A stretch of 64,000 nucleotides of DNA from Lycium barbarum (GCF_019175385.1 NC_083339.1:77892307-77956306); one strand, 5' to 3'. Positions 1-12,386 are shown, counted from the stretch's first letter. Made by a program: numbers and translations. Notes: generated from the letters alone by a model not told the origin.

Positions 1-31
1 AATATTGCTTGACAGTTTCACTCAAGGAGAG

Positions 32-500
32 GATGGACATTTCCCGTATTCAGGCCCATGCCCAAAATTTGGAAGAGCAACAACAGCCGGAAAGGGGTGA
101 GCGCGATATTGACAGAGGACATAGTAAGAGTGCTAGATCTGCCGGTGTTAGTAGTGTGTATAGAGATAGTCTATAACTAGTGTGCCTCTTCGATTTGCGG
201 ATAGGAGATTTGACCGCTCAATTTATTCTGGACCGGGTTAGAGTTCGAGAGTTTCGGGTTCCCAGTTTGGAGGTGACCTTAGTCAGAGGAGACCACCGAT
301 ACCGCAATGTAGCCAGTGCGTTAGATTACATTCGGGTCAGTATCGGCAAGGCTCAGGCGCTTGATGTGCCTGTGGTCAGACTGGGCATATGATACGTGAC
401 TGTCTATCGATGAGCGGTAGAGTTGGGGCCCAACCCACAGGATTAGTAGCCGGCTCTTCTTCGCCCGTGCGCCCGGTAGGGCAGAGGGGGAGCATCTAGT
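32..500 (+). pseudogene. gag: Tek1 gag C-terminal part with CCHC zinc knuckle (broken)
   Basis: This is the tail of a Ty3/gypsy nucleocapsid protein. Frame 2 from 32 reads MDISRIQAHAQNLEE and a charged linker typical of chromovirus Gag, then stops at about 176. The reading continues in another frame through an RFADRRFDRS stretch to the knuckle CACGQTGHMIRDC at 365-403 (C-x2-C-x4-H-x4-C), which binds genomic RNA in packaging. At least one frameshift and several stops make it non-functional. The capsid domain lies left of the window. It leads directly into the protease. Confidence 0.8.
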
Positions 501-1996
501 TCGAGTGGCCCTCAGCCCCGTATATATGCATTAGCCACACGACAGGATCTTGAGTCCTCCCCTGACGTCGTTACAGGTATATTGTCCGTATCCTCTTATG
601 ATGTTTATGTATTGATTGATTCGGGTTCTACTTTGTCATATATCACTCCTTAATTTGTTGGTCGTATTGGTGTAAAACCCGAGCCAATCAAACCTTTTGA
701 GGTGTCTACTCCTGTTGGTGACCCGGTAATAGCTAGACAGGTATATAGAAGTTGTGTGATTGTGGTATGTGATCGTCAGAGTACAGTTGATTTGATTGAG
801 CTAGAAATGTTAGATTTTGATGTTATTATGGGCATGGATTGGCTAGCCTCTTGTTACGCTAATGTGGATTGCAGAACAAAAATGGTTCGGTTCCAATTCG
901 CAGGAGAACCAGTGCTTGAATGGAAAGGTAACACAGCGTCTCCAAGAGGTAGGTTTATTTCCTACTTCAAAGCAAGGAAGATGATTTCTAAAGGGTATAT
1001 TTATTATTTAGACCAGGTTCATGACACCGAAGTAAAGCCGCCGACCCTTCAATCTGTCCCGGTAGTAAATGAGTTTTTGGACGTATTTCCAGATGAGCTT
1101 CGAGGTCTTCCACCAGAACGGGAGATTGATTTTACTATTGATGTGCTGCCAAACACCAAACCTATATCTATTCCTCCTTACAGAATGGCTCCCGCAGAAT
1201 TGAAAGAGCTAAAGGGACAACTTAAAGATTTGCACGAAAAGGGATTCATTAGACCCAGTTCATCGCCATGGGGAGCACCTGTCTTGTTTGTGAGAAAGAA
1301 AGATGGTTCCTTGCAAATGTGCATTGACTATAGGCAGTTGAACAAGGTGACAATAAAGAATAAATATCCGCTTCCAAGAATCGACGATTTGTTTAATCAA
1401 TTGCGGGGTGCTAAGTGGTTTTCCAAGATAAATCTGAGATCAGGATATCACCAAGTGAGAGTCAAGAAAGAAGACATTCCGAAAACGGCTTTTAGAACCA
1501 TATATGGTCATTATGAATTTCGTGTAATGTCGTTTGGCTTGACTAACGCCCCAACAGTGTTTATGAATTTGATGAACAATGTATTCAGGCCTTTTCTAGA
1601 TCTATTTGTGATCGTGTTCATCGACGACATCCTAGTGTACTCGCGATCAGAAGTAGAACATGTAGAACATTTACGCACTGTCCTTGGGATTCTTCGTACC
1701 CGAGAATTATATGCAAAATTTTCAAAATGTGAGTTCTGGCTGAATTCTATAACTTTTTCGGGCCATATTATCTCAGTTGATGGCATTTGAGTGGATATTC
1801 AGAAAATTGAAGCCATGAAGACTTGGCCAAGGCCTACAACACTTACAGAGGTCCGTAAATTTTTGGGATTAACAGGTTATTATAGCAGATTTGTGGAAGG
1901 ATTCTCTTCTATTTCAGCACCATTGACGAAGCTAACTCAAAAATCAGTAAAATTTCAACGGACCGATGCTTGTGAGCGCAATTTCTAGGAATTGAA
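501..1996 (+). pseudogene. pol: Tek1 protease and reverse transcriptase (Ty3/gypsy, Tekay/Del-like), interrupted
   Basis: One frame runs from about 500 to 1990. The aspartic protease active site reads LIDSGST, with the catalytic Asp codon at 618-620. A TAA at 651-653 breaks the frame. RT follows: a proximal [12 protein letters not shown] segment, then [51 protein letters not shown] and the catalytic box FIDD (Asp codons 1623-1628) in the usual YxDD position. A TGA at 1788-1790 lies in the connection segment, where the lineage usually has Arg, so CGA to TGA is likely. RT then runs on as [22 protein letters not shown] until it is cut by the solo LTR at 1997 and resumes at 4558. Domain order PR-RT-RH on the plus strand fits gypsy, not copia. 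Confidence 0.93.
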
Positions 1997-4557
1997 GTCA
2001 CGACCCAACTAGGGGCCGCGACGGGTACCCGGGGCTAACCACCGAGCATCGCTCGTCCTGCTACTCATCATACTCATTTAACGCTCTTTTATCAAATTTA
2101 TACTCAAATCATGAGAAGGTCATGTTTCGTTTGAAAACATAAATTCTTTTATATACATAAGCCTTTCGGCCATCAAAATAATATATATACATAGTAGCAA
2201 TCTCGTGAGACCATATAACCCACACTGCGTATCTACGAGCCTCTACTGGAGTGCTAGACATAAGGACGGGACAAGACCCCGTCATGCCCAAAATATACAT
2301 GTACACAAAATAATAATCATAAGCACCTCCGGAAAATGGAGTGCTCTCAAATCAGCTGCTAGCTCCTATAAGTCTGGATCAGGATCACCTCCCTATCTAC
2401 CTGTGGGCATGAACACAGTGTCCAAAGAAAACGGACGTCAGTACGAACATTGTACTGAGTATGAGAGGCATAAACAATAATGAAACTTCAATGAAATGAG
2501 GAGCAATCTGTAACTGACTGTGAATCATAAAAGAAATAAATCATGCTGTCTTACTCATACTCATCATCATATCATATATGCATAAATGTATAAGTATAAG
2601 CTGCTCGTCCATATAGGTACGGTGTGATAATGTATAAGTAACCTGCGTCCAGGCCTCCCGCGTCCGGGGTATAAGCTGCCCACTATAGTGATGTGTATAT
2701 CTGCCCGACCTTATAGGTACGGTGTAATATCATCATCATATGCTCATTATAATATGCTCATCATAGTATGCTTATCATAGTATGCTCATCATAATACATT
2801 CATGAAGACTCCAGGACAACTATCTTTATCGGGGTGACACGTAAGGTCGTGATCCCCCGATTTCATTATGAAACATTCACAAGCATTCTGCCTCACCTTG
2901 AAGGAAGTAGTATATAAGGTGAGTGTTTACAATGCATAACATCGTCGACTTTATGGTACTCTGCCTCACCTTGAAGGGACAATACATGAGGTGAGTGTAT
3001 ACAATACATGACATACTTAACTTAATGGTGTTCTGCCTCACCTCGAAGGGAATAATGTATGAGGTGAGTGTATACAACATACGACATCATTAGCGTTATA
3101 GGAACGTCATATCATGAACTCTAGAGTCTTTAGACTCAAGCTTATCATCATCATCATTGGACTCATAACATATCTCTTATCTCATATAGCTATTCATGAT
3201 CATAGACTCTTGTCTTTCCGGGACATATAGAGAATTCATGGAGAGAAAGGAGAATCATACCATCGGATTCATGCCATAGAAATAAAGGACTAGCCTCACA
3301 TACCTTTTACGTATAACTAATCTATCACTTGCTCGGTCTCCTTCAATGCCACGTTTTTACCTTCAAGAGAGAATTCGCATTATCATTAATTAATCGACTA
3401 CAAGAACGTGTTACTATTTCTAGGGAAAATTGGGCAGCACTTCCTTTGTTTATACTACTTTCCCCATATTCTATATCAACTCCCAAACGCTAATAACAAC
3501 ATTCACAATATAGCAACAACAATCATCATTTATCTACATTTACCACAATTCACCACTTCCCTTAAATTTCTCCACAATCATAGTTATGGCTCACTATCGC
3601 GTTTTCTCATATATAATACTCATTCCATGTTCTATAGGTCATTCATAACATGTTTGCAATCTCAACATACCAATATTCATAATTCAATCCAACTATTGTT
3701 CAACAATGACACCATTCACTCATTTATGACCCATTTTCTATACTCTTCTACAATCCAAGTGTTTCAACTTATCAATACTTCAAACATCATTAAAATACCA
3801 TGAAACTTACCTTAGATAGTGTAGAAACAAGCCTTGAATGGAAATACTCTTCTAGCACCAAAACCCTATTTCACTTCTCTTGGGATTTCTTGGCTTGGAT
3901 GACTTTAATGGGTTTCACACTCTTGATTCTTGTTGGTTTGATGAAGTTGATCATCAATTTCCTTTGGATTCTTGTGGATGAAGAGTGAAGAGAATATTAT
4001 AGAGTTTTCTTGACTTGTGGAGTGAAAATGAAATGAGAGAGAGGTCCCTTATATTAATTCAAAATCTGTCCCGACCAGAACATACGGACCAACATACGGT
4101 CTGTATATTTTTCACTGACCGTATGTTTGGTCCAGTGAAGTGTGCCATTCTGGGCTGAACCTACGGCTGTACATACGGTCCGTGTATTTTATACGGCCAG
4201 TATGTCTGGCCGTATAATGTCTAGCTATCCGAGACTTGTTCTCGTCGACTCGTTTGATCTCCGATTCTTATGGAACCTTCTTGGAATTTGTTTAACACCT
4301 CAATACCAATCTAAGGGACGTTATTAATCTTCTCTAAGACGTCATTACGCCATTATTAACTCGTCATTTAAAATTCCTACCCAACACATAACACATCCTT
4401 TACTTTCTTTGTCAAACTTCTTCCTTTTGGTCAAATGTCTTTGAATCTCGATTAGGATTATCAAATGCTATCTCGTACTTATCAACTCATCTTATATGTC
4501 GTGCTATTCCCTAGCCTATTCACTGTACATCAACGGGGAATTTTCCAAGGTGTAACA
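1997..4557 (-). mobile_element. Solo LTR, family A (copy A1), antisense, inside Tek1 RT/RNase H
   Basis: The plus strand starts GTCACGACCCAACTAGGGG and ends GGTGTAACA, so the sense LTR is on the minus strand (TGTTACACCTTGG ... GGGTCGTGAC, outermost base lost). The length is about 2.56 kb, matching both LTRs of element A' (46249-48816 and 52589-55155). TGAA at 1993-1996 and 4558-4561 flanks it, and removing one copy restores the RNase H frame. There is no interior, primer site or second LTR, so this is a solo LTR left by LTR-LTR recombination. It holds a threefold tandem repeat (2882-3100) and a palindrome cassette (about 4080-4215). Confidence 0.88.
2882..3100. repeat. Threefold ~73-bp tandem repeat in LTR A1
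   Basis: Units begin CTGCCTCACCTT at 2888, 2961 and 3033 (spacing 73 and 72). Each holds an inverted repeat CTCACCTT ... AAGGTGAG. The A' LTRs have one unit at the matching place (near 47197 and 53557), so the triplication is private to this copy. Confidence 0.85.
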
Positions 4558-4931
4558 TGAAAGATAGGTTGACTTCAGCCCCAGTTCTGACACTTCTAGA
4601 ACGATCGGAAGGCTATGTTGTTTATTGTGATGCCTCCTGTTTTGGGTTGGGCTGTGTGTTGATGTAGCACGGTAAAGTTTTTGACTATGCTTCCAAGCAG
4701 TTGCAGAAACATGAGAAGAATTACCCAACCCGTGATCTTGAATTAGCTGTGGTTATTCATGCACTAAAGATATGGAGACATTATTTGTATGGTGTACATG
4801 TTGATATTTATACAGATCACAAAAGTCTCCAGTATATCTTTAAGCAGAAGGAGTTGAATCTGCGGCGATGGTTAGAGCTGTTGAAAGACTATGATGTGAG
4901 TATTTTATATCATCCTGGAAAACGTAAATCT
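4558..4931 (+). pseudogene. pol: Tek1 RNase H domain (broken, then truncated)
   Basis: This continues the pol frame after solo LTR A1. LTSAPVL is followed by the first RNase H catalytic segment VYCDAS, then a TAG at 4665-4667 where the lineage normally reads Q (LMQHGKV), so CAG to TAG fits. [23 protein letters not shown], with the catalytic Glu, and DIYTDHKSL, with the next catalytic Asp, follow, then [10 protein letters not shown] and YHPGK. The protein is cut after YHPGK by the antisense family-C LTR at 4932. Integrase is absent, presumably removed by the deletion ending near 10320. Confidence 0.92.
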
Positions 4932-5016
4932 TGTCACGACCCAGCTAGTGGGCCATGACGGGTACCTGAAGCTGGCTACCGAGGACCGCTCATTATGCTA
5001 TCTATCGTACTCAATC

Positions 5017-5086
<70 letters not shown>

Positions 5087-5951
5087 TTTCAACATAGAAT
5101 TTGTCATAAACCAATTTCCGAATCTCCCAAAATATGTATATATGCATAAGCCGACGAGGCTACAAAATGATGTACAACATATACACTGAAAAAGTCTCAT
5201 AACATCTAAAACCCACATAAAAGTATCTACGAGCCTCTAACTGGAGTACTGAAATCATGAGGGCGGGACAGGACCCCGCCATGCCCCAATATATACACAA
5301 AATAATATACCAAGAGATGGCAACTCCGAAATGGTGGAGTGCTCCTACAAATCTGCTGAGTAAGCTCCTAAGCGTCTGCGCCGTCTCCCTGTCTACTTGT
5401 GGGCATGAACACAGCGTCCATAAAAGAGAGTTCGTCAGTACGAACAATGTACTGAGTATGTAAGGCATATACAATAACATGATAAAGAAATACGAGAGCG
5501 TAAGATAGAGATATGACCTGTATTGATTGTCTCTCAAGGCGGAGTCATGCATGCTAACTTATATAATAAACAACATCATATCATATCATATATTGCTGCG
5601 GAACGTGCAGCCTGAGTCATTTATCCTTACATTCATCACGTATATATATATATTTCCGCGGAACGAACGGCCCGATCCATTTATCCATATATCCCGCATC
5701 CGGGAAGATATCAGAATATGCCAGCTGATCAGGTGGTACTGCGTATATAGCGCCTGGCCCTTTTGCCCATATCCCGTGTATTCATATACATATATCCATG
5801 TATATCATATAATATAAATAGCATGCATGAGAGCTCAATTAAAAGTTATAACTCTATCGGAGTAATGTAAGGTCGGTAACCTCCGATTATATTATGAAAT
5901 AATCATAATCGTCATGTCTCACCTTGAAGGGACTAATGGTGTAAGGTGAGA
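4932..5951 (-). mobile_element. LTR family C, antisense copy C1, proximal piece
   Basis: It starts TGTCACGACCCAGCTAGTGG, the reverse of the GGGTCGTGACA end of sense family-C LTRs. It contains the antisense R-region landmarks: the hairpin CAGTAC ... GTACTG (5436-5454), TGTGGGCATGAACAC, and the CTCACCTT / AAGGTGAG stem (near 5918-5946). The piece is broken by solo LTR B at 5952 and resumes at 8819. The two pieces together are about 2.5 kb, against 2546 bp for complete copy C2. Confidence 0.85.
5020..5083. repeat. (TA)n microsatellite
   Basis: About 32 perfect TA dinucleotides lie inside LTR C1. This gives false short peptide frames of alternating Ile/Tyr on both strands. Confidence 0.97.
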
Positions 5952-6689
5952 CTAGCTGTCACGCTCCAAAATCCACCCTAGACATGACCGACATCTGTTG
6001 TCATGAACAACATCGGAATAACCTTATAAATCAGTAATGTCAAACCCTTTTTCGATAATCTTTCATTTATTTTAATTAAACAAGTGATAAACAATAAATA
6101 AAATCTAAGATCACAATTATGAACAAAATCAGCGGAAGTCAAATCAAATACTTAATTAATAAACGTGGCACAAATGCCCCAATGAGTCATACGAGACTCC
6201 AACACACTACCCAGAATCTGACAACTATCTAAGGAGCTTCTACGATAATGAGTAATGTCTAAATCATCGGGACACAGCCCGAAATTAAAATACGAAAAAC
6301 TAAAATACGCAGCCCGAAAAGTGAAGATAGAATGGTGCCCCACGAACAATCATGTGGGCTCACCGAATAGTCTCGAAAGCAGCAAGTTCTCTTAAGTCGT
6401 AGGCGTATCATGAACCTGCTCCTCAATGATACCTAACATACCATAAAAAATAACAATGGTATGCCTGAGTATTGGGTACTCAGTGAGTGTCTAAGGGGAA
6501 ATAGTTAACACAACAAGATATAATGAATAAGATCAATAAAATGATATCAATAAAAATAATAGTTCAAACCCAGGAATAAAGTGAGTCGGCAACATTAAAG
6601 AGTCATCAAATAATCCAACAAGGACAGACACATTAACTTAACTACTTACCATTTACCAGGCCAAGCATTTCACTGAAAAATTCAAATCA

Positions 6690-6777
6690 CCACAAGCCAC
6701 TCATAGGCAACAAGATACAAAACAAGCTACTCACAGGCTAATCAAAGTACGAAACAAGCCACTCACAGGCAGATCAA
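6690..6777. repeat. Short degenerate tandem repeat in LTR B
   Basis: Three imperfect units built around CAAGCCACTCACAGGC, about 35-40 bp each, directly precede the larger minisatellite. Confidence 0.65.
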
Positions 6778-6782
6778 TTAAT

Positions 6783-7307
6783 TGATACTCCGGGTTAGGA
6801 AACCACGGAGGCTAATCTTCCTCTGGACTAGCACAACAATAGATACTCCAGACTAGGAAGCAACGGAGGTCAATCATCCTCTTGATTGACATAGTAATAG
6901 ATACTCCGGGCTAGGAAGCAACGGAGGTCAATTATCCTCTGGATTGACACAGTAATAGATACTCTGGGCTAGGAAGCAACGGAGGTCAATCATCCTTTGG
7001 ACTGACACAGCAATAGATACTCCGGGCTAGGAAGCAACGGAGGTCAATCATCCTCTGGACTGACACAACAATAAATACTCCGGGCTAGAAAGCAATGGAG
7101 GTCAATTCATCATCTGGACTGACACAACAATATATACTCCGGGCTAGGAAGCAACGGAGGTCAATCATCCTCTGGACTGACACATCAATAGATGCTCCGG
7201 GCTAGAAAGCAACGGAGGTCAATCATTCTCTGGACTGACACAACAATACTCGTATCGATACGTTAGGATGCATAACGGCTAATCATCCTCTGGACTAGCA
7301 TAGCTTG
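6783..7307. repeat. ~58-bp minisatellite, about nine units, in LTR B
   Basis: Units begin GATACTCCGGGCTAGGAAGC and run through ACGGAGGTCAATCATCCTC to TGGACTGACACAACAATA. Spacing is 58-59 bp from 6783 to about 7250. First and last units are the most diverged, as expected for an array kept uniform by unequal exchange. It lies in the presumed transcribed part of the LTR, where other families have CACCGTGCCTA repeats. Confidence 0.92.
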
Positions 7308-8818
7308 CCCATACAGTCCCAAACACAAACAAAATACAAATCATGGCATATTACCGAATCGTCAATCATGGCTTAGAGCCGAATCTCACTTCTCAAGTCA
7401 TCATCTCAAAATAGAGGCATTTCAAGTCATAACCGATTTAGAATCTTATTGAAATCTCTTATTCAATTTCAAGTTCAAGAAACCCTTTCAATAAAAAAAC
7501 AAGTTTAAGGTCCTACCTTTAGAAAAATAAGTTAAATCATCCAATAATGAGAAAAGCGTGTTTCACAAAGTAGTATAGTTCATATATGGTTCGATGCGGG
7601 CCTGATCCTACACACGCATGACCTTGTCTAAAAGAAATCATCTTTTATTCCAAAAGAGCTTCCACCAAACAAGAGTTATAATCATGTTCATATTCTAAAG
7701 GAATATTTCAAGTCACGAACAATCATGCACACATTTCAAGCAATATAACATACTTCAAAGAGAAGAGTTTTGAAAAGTAGACATACTTCAAGAAAGATTT
7801 TTGGAAATCTAGACATACTTGAAAAGATTTTTTGAAATATAGACATACCTCAAATACCACTCAAATGCACATCCCAAGATTCAATAATCGCACTATAATG
7901 GTTTTAGATGGGAAAGATTAGAGCTTTAATCTAATTCTACTCATATACCCCGTTATAGAAAAACAAGGGTTTTCATGTCTAGAACGTGTTCTTGAACACT
8001 TCATGAATTTCATGGATTCTAATCCATAGAAAAACCTACATTAGTCTAAACCCTTTCAATAACATCATATAAATCAAGGATCATACCTTTTTGAAGGAAT
8101 CTCAAAGTCTCCAACGTTCCTTTCTTCTTCTCTTTCTTTAGCTTTCAAGAATCTAGGGTTTGAGAAGATGAACTAGTGTTTAAGAGTAGTGAATTGATGT
8201 TAGATTGATGTAGAAATGATAGGAATTGATCAAGAACTTACCTTATATGTTTTGGGAAAGCCCTAGGGTTATTTCTTCGCAAAAAGTCGGCCAAAGATGA
8301 AGTGGAATGAAGGTTTAAGAAAACTTCACGTTCTGGGGGTTTTTATAGTAGAGCAAAGCGCGTGACACATCCCGTGAATCGCACGTTTGACCCGTTAAAT
8401 GGAGCCCTATCGCACGACGGGATAGAGGGGCATGATTTTTGGTGTTCATCCTGAGATTCGAAGGATTGAACAAAAGGATGATCCCGCGAAACGCAGGTTA
8501 GTAAAACAGCCATAAACTTTTACTCACAAGTCCGTTTAAGATCCACTTTATATATTTGGAAAGGTATTTCAAAGATCTACAACTTCTATTAGAGGAAGTT
8601 TTCCCACATTCTCAACGTATTTTCATGAAATTTGCCTACAATACAGGTCAACAAAACTTAGGCGATTTTAAGAACTCTTACGAACTTCACTGCTTGGTAA
8701 TGATCTTAAATAAACTATTTCCACCTAACTCATATTGATAGGACTTAATATGCATAAAATGTCACATTATTTTTCATTTAATACATTCACACCTAACTCG
8801 TATTTACGGAGTGTTACC

Positions 8819-10319
8819 CTAGCAACAATGAAGAGTCGTCAAGGAGAACATAGAATAAGATCATAAATCTTATAAAAGCATCAATTTATGAACCATGGAT
8901 CCTTTAGAAGTAGAATACTCATCATTATCATAAAACATGTCTCATATCCATCTCATAAGGAACTCGTAACAATCTTGAACTTTCGACTCTTGGAATGTAA
9001 GAAGGTCATGGAATGCATGGAAGGTGGAATATAAGAATTATGCCTTTAAGAAAGAAAGGGGCTAGCCTTACATACCTTTATGTCTCCTTAACTCTATCGA
9101 CTAATGCTTTCCTTCCAAGCTCGCGATTCTACATTCAAGGAAATTCGTACTATATTAGATTATTAGAAGCATACTTAGGTTTAAACGAAACGACTAGGAG
9201 CTAATGAAAATTGGACATCTCCTTTGTTTCTACAACTTTCCCCATACAAAAAACAATTCCCAAACATCAATGACAACACCCATAATACCATAATCAATAA
9301 TCTTCACCAAGTTAAGCATTATCCAATTCTCTAAATCCCCTTTCAAGGTCATCCACAACCATAGCTACAACAAAACGTAATATTCATTCATATATAATAC
9401 TTATTCAACCTTCTTAATATCATTCATAACAAGATTATACTCATAGCATATCAAGAACTGTGATTCATATCAAGTTCTATTCAAGAATACCACTATTTTC
9501 ACATTTAAGCTTCATATTCTATTTTCTTTCTTAATCCAAGTCATTCAGCCCCTCAATACTCTTAATAACGTGTAATGAATTTGAAAATCACCTTTGATGA
9601 CGTAGAGATGGACTTTGGATGAAACTACCTGACTTGGAGAAAAACCCCACTTTAACACCAAAGAGTTTCTTGGTCTCCATAACCCTAGAGAGCATCCTTG
9701 CACTTGATTATACTAATTTTTTGGTACTTGATCTTTGATTTACCTTGGATTGGTGCTAGAGAAGTGTATGAAATTTTCTAGAGTCTTTAAGACTTGTAGA
9801 GGGAGTGAAATCTGAAAAATAAGGGTAGGGGTCGTTTATTTATAACTGGAACTGGAAAGTTCCAGTGAAGCGGTTCAACGAGCGGGTCGACGACTCGTCG
9901 ACGTGTCGACGGTCCATCGACTTTCGCCTGCAAATTCCTGATTGCAGAAACATGTTGACGGTTGGGTTGATGGTCCCGTCAACACGTCGACAATCCGTCA
10001 ACTTGGCCCGTCGACTTGCGCCTGCAGATTTCAATTTCCAGGAACGTGTTGACGGTGCACAGTGATGGTCCGTCGACATGTCGACGGCCCGTCGGCACTG
10101 ACTGGGGTCTGCAGAATTTTCTTAATCCATTTAGATTGCATCAATTGATTCGTTCAACTTCTAACCCCGTACATCACCAGGAATACCTACTGGTACGTTT
10201 GTATTCGGGGTAAGATATTTTCTACCTTAACTTTCTCCAACAAGCTTCCTTCTCTCTCCTCAAATGTCTTTGGAATCTTAATTAGAATCATTAAGTATTC
10301 CTTCTTACTTGTAGGGACA
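8819..10319 (-). mobile_element. LTR family C, antisense copy C1, distal piece with promoter region
   Basis: This continues C1 after LTR B. It includes an antisense splice-donor-like AAAG|GTGAT (near 9592), an antisense TATA box (plus-strand TATTTATA at 9837-9844) and, upstream of it, the family-C cassette of GTCGACG / CGTCGAC palindromes (about 9870-10100). Similarity to C2 (16806-19351) stops at GTAGGGACA (10311-10319). The last ~70 bp up to the expected GTGTAACA terminus are missing, cut by the rearrangement junction. Confidence 0.83.
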
Positions 10320-11080
10320 TCATCCTACAATCACTAGTGACATTATATGGTCACTTACACGGACCGTATAAAATTATACGGACCGTATATGTGTTCGTAT
10401 AAATCCTATCGGGCAGCTTTGTTTTTTTTTTTTTTCTAAAAGATGACCAAGTTCTTATTTTCTATACATCATATTAACACAAACCCAAGGGAAATCAAAT
10501 ATTAAACACCAAGAATCAAGAGGATCAAGTGCAAGGAGGCTCACTAGGGTTTATAAAAATCAAGAATTCCTTTGGTATTTAAGTTGGGGTTGTTCTCAAG
10601 TGAAGTATATTCATCCAAAGTTCATCCTTACATGATCAAAGGTGAGTTTTACATCTATTTTATGGTATTACGAGTATTTGAGTGGTTGAATGACTTGGAT
10701 GAGAGAAGCAAATTGAATATGAGCTCAAATATAGAAAGAATGACATTTTGAGTAGTAAGTTAACTTGAGTCATGATTTTTAGTATGCTATGAGTATAATT
10801 TTGTTATGAATGATATCAAGGATGATGAAGGAGTAGTATATGTATATGAATATGGTGTTGTGTTGTAATTATGGTCATGAATTACTTTGAAAAGGAGTTT
10901 GAGGATTGAACAATGTTTAATTTGAAGAAGTCTATTGATTATGATATTATGGGTGCTGCTATTGATGATTCAGAGTTGTTTATTGTATGGAGAAATTTGT
11001 CGAAACAAAGGAAATGCTGCCCAATTTTTGTTAGCTCTTAGTCGCTTTTGTTTAGACTTAAGCATGTTGTAAATGATCTA
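10320..11080 (+). mobile_element. Rearrangement junction and 5'-truncated sense LTR (Cx), first piece
   Basis: From 10320 the sequence no longer matches LTR C1. It has two family-A-like palindromes (ACGGACCGTATAA type, 10355-10400), a 15-base T run near 10420, and from about 10460 a sense LTR like family C, with donor-like ATCAAAG|GTGAG near 10640. The LTR lacks its normal TGTTACACC start. At about 11080 it is interrupted by LTR C3, and it resumes at 13353. Confidence 0.6.
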
Positions 11081-11357
11081 ATCAAGTAAGAAGGGATACT
11101 TGATAGTTCTAATTAAGATTCCAAAGACATTTGAGGCTAGAGAAGAAAGCTCGTTGGAGAAAGTTAAGGTGGAAAGTGCCATACCCCGTATACAAATATA
11201 CCAGCAGGTATTCCTAGTAATTTATGGGGTTATAAGTTGAACGGATCGAATCAACACAATTTGAACTGATTCAGGAAATTCTGCAGACACCAGTCAGTGT
11301 CGACGGGACCGTCGACCTGACCGTCGAACCGCCTTTCTGGAATTTTCTGGTTCCAGC

Positions 11358-11365
11358 TATAAATA
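11358..11365 (+). promoter_or_regulatory. TATA box of LTR C3
   Basis: TATAAATA lies just downstream of the GTCGACG palindrome cassette and is shared with C2 (17342-17349) and, reversed, C1 (9837-9844). Transcription would start about 30 bp downstream. Confidence 0.75.
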
Positions 11366-12386
11366 GACGACCCTTGCTCATAATTTTCAGATTTCACTTC
11401 TTTCCAAGTCCTGAAAACTCTAGAATACTCTCCATATCATATTATCACAAATCCAAGTGGAATTAAAGAGTAAGCACCAAGAAATTAGTAGAATCAAGTG
11501 CAAGGATGTTCAATAGGGCTTGTGGAAACCAAGAATCTCTTTGATATTGAAGTAGGATTTTCTCTCAAGTGGAGTATTTTCATCCAAAGCCCATTCCTAT
11601 GTGATCAAAGGTGAGTTTCACATTTAATTCATGTTATTAAGAATATTGAGTAGTTGAAAGACTTGGATTATGGGAGAAAGTAGAGTAGGAAGTTTAAATA
11701 CGAAAATAGTGCCATTCTTGAATAACAACTTGACTTGAATCATAGTTCTTGACATACCATGAGTGTAATCATGTTGTGAATGATGTAAGTGACATTACAT
11801 AAGTAATATATGAGAATGGATATGGTGCTATGTCATAGTCATGATTGTGAGTGACATTGGAAGGGCATTTTAAGAATTGAATAACGCTTAACCTGAAGAA
11901 GTTTATCGCTTATGATATCTCGGGTGTTGTTAATGACGTTTGGGAGTTATTTATTATACGGTGAAAGTTGTTGAAATAAAGGAAGTGCTGCCCAATTTTC
12001 GTTAGCTTGTAGTCACTTTAGTTTAGGCTTAAGCATGTTTTAAATGATCTAATGTAGTACGAATCTTCCTGAATGTAGAGTCGTAAGCTTAGAAGGGGAA
12101 TATTTAGTCGTGAAGAAGCCATAAAGGTATGTAAGGCCAGCCCCCTTCTTTTCTAAGACATGATTCTTATAACATGATTTCCTCTATCTTTTCATGACTT
12201 CCTTACATTTCAAAAGTTATAAGTCTATGATTACTAAGAGCTTCTCATGAGATAAAGATAAGAGGTGTTATGAATGTGATAATGATAATGGTGAATCTAT
12301 GTTCAGAGATTTTAAAGCTTATGATATGATGCTATTAAGATGTTAGTCATCTTTACATGATTCTTTTATGCTATTCATTGTTGATA

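Larger units (their letters stand above)
5952..8818 (-). mobile_element. Solo LTR, family B, antisense, nested in LTR C1
   Basis: This 2867-bp block starts TGTCACGCTCC and ends GTGTTACC (final CA mutated to CC). It is flanked by a perfect 5-bp duplication CTAGC at 5947-5951 and 8819-8823. Removing it restores a continuous family-C LTR. There is no coding sequence, primer site or polypurine tract, so it is a solo LTR. It carries a minisatellite (6783-7307), and GC-rich sequence at about 8355-8510 sits where other families have their promoter palindromes. Short frames such as 8556-8738 resemble no known protein. Confidence 0.9.

Noticed and set aside
4995..5218. Frames with alternating Ile-Tyr on both strands, also 46085-46492 and 55695-55919
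   Set aside because: Products of TA microsatellites.
6783..7307. Regular ~58-bp repeats considered as a CRISPR-like array
   Set aside because: Units are contiguous with no unique spacers, in a plant LTR; it is a minisatellite.
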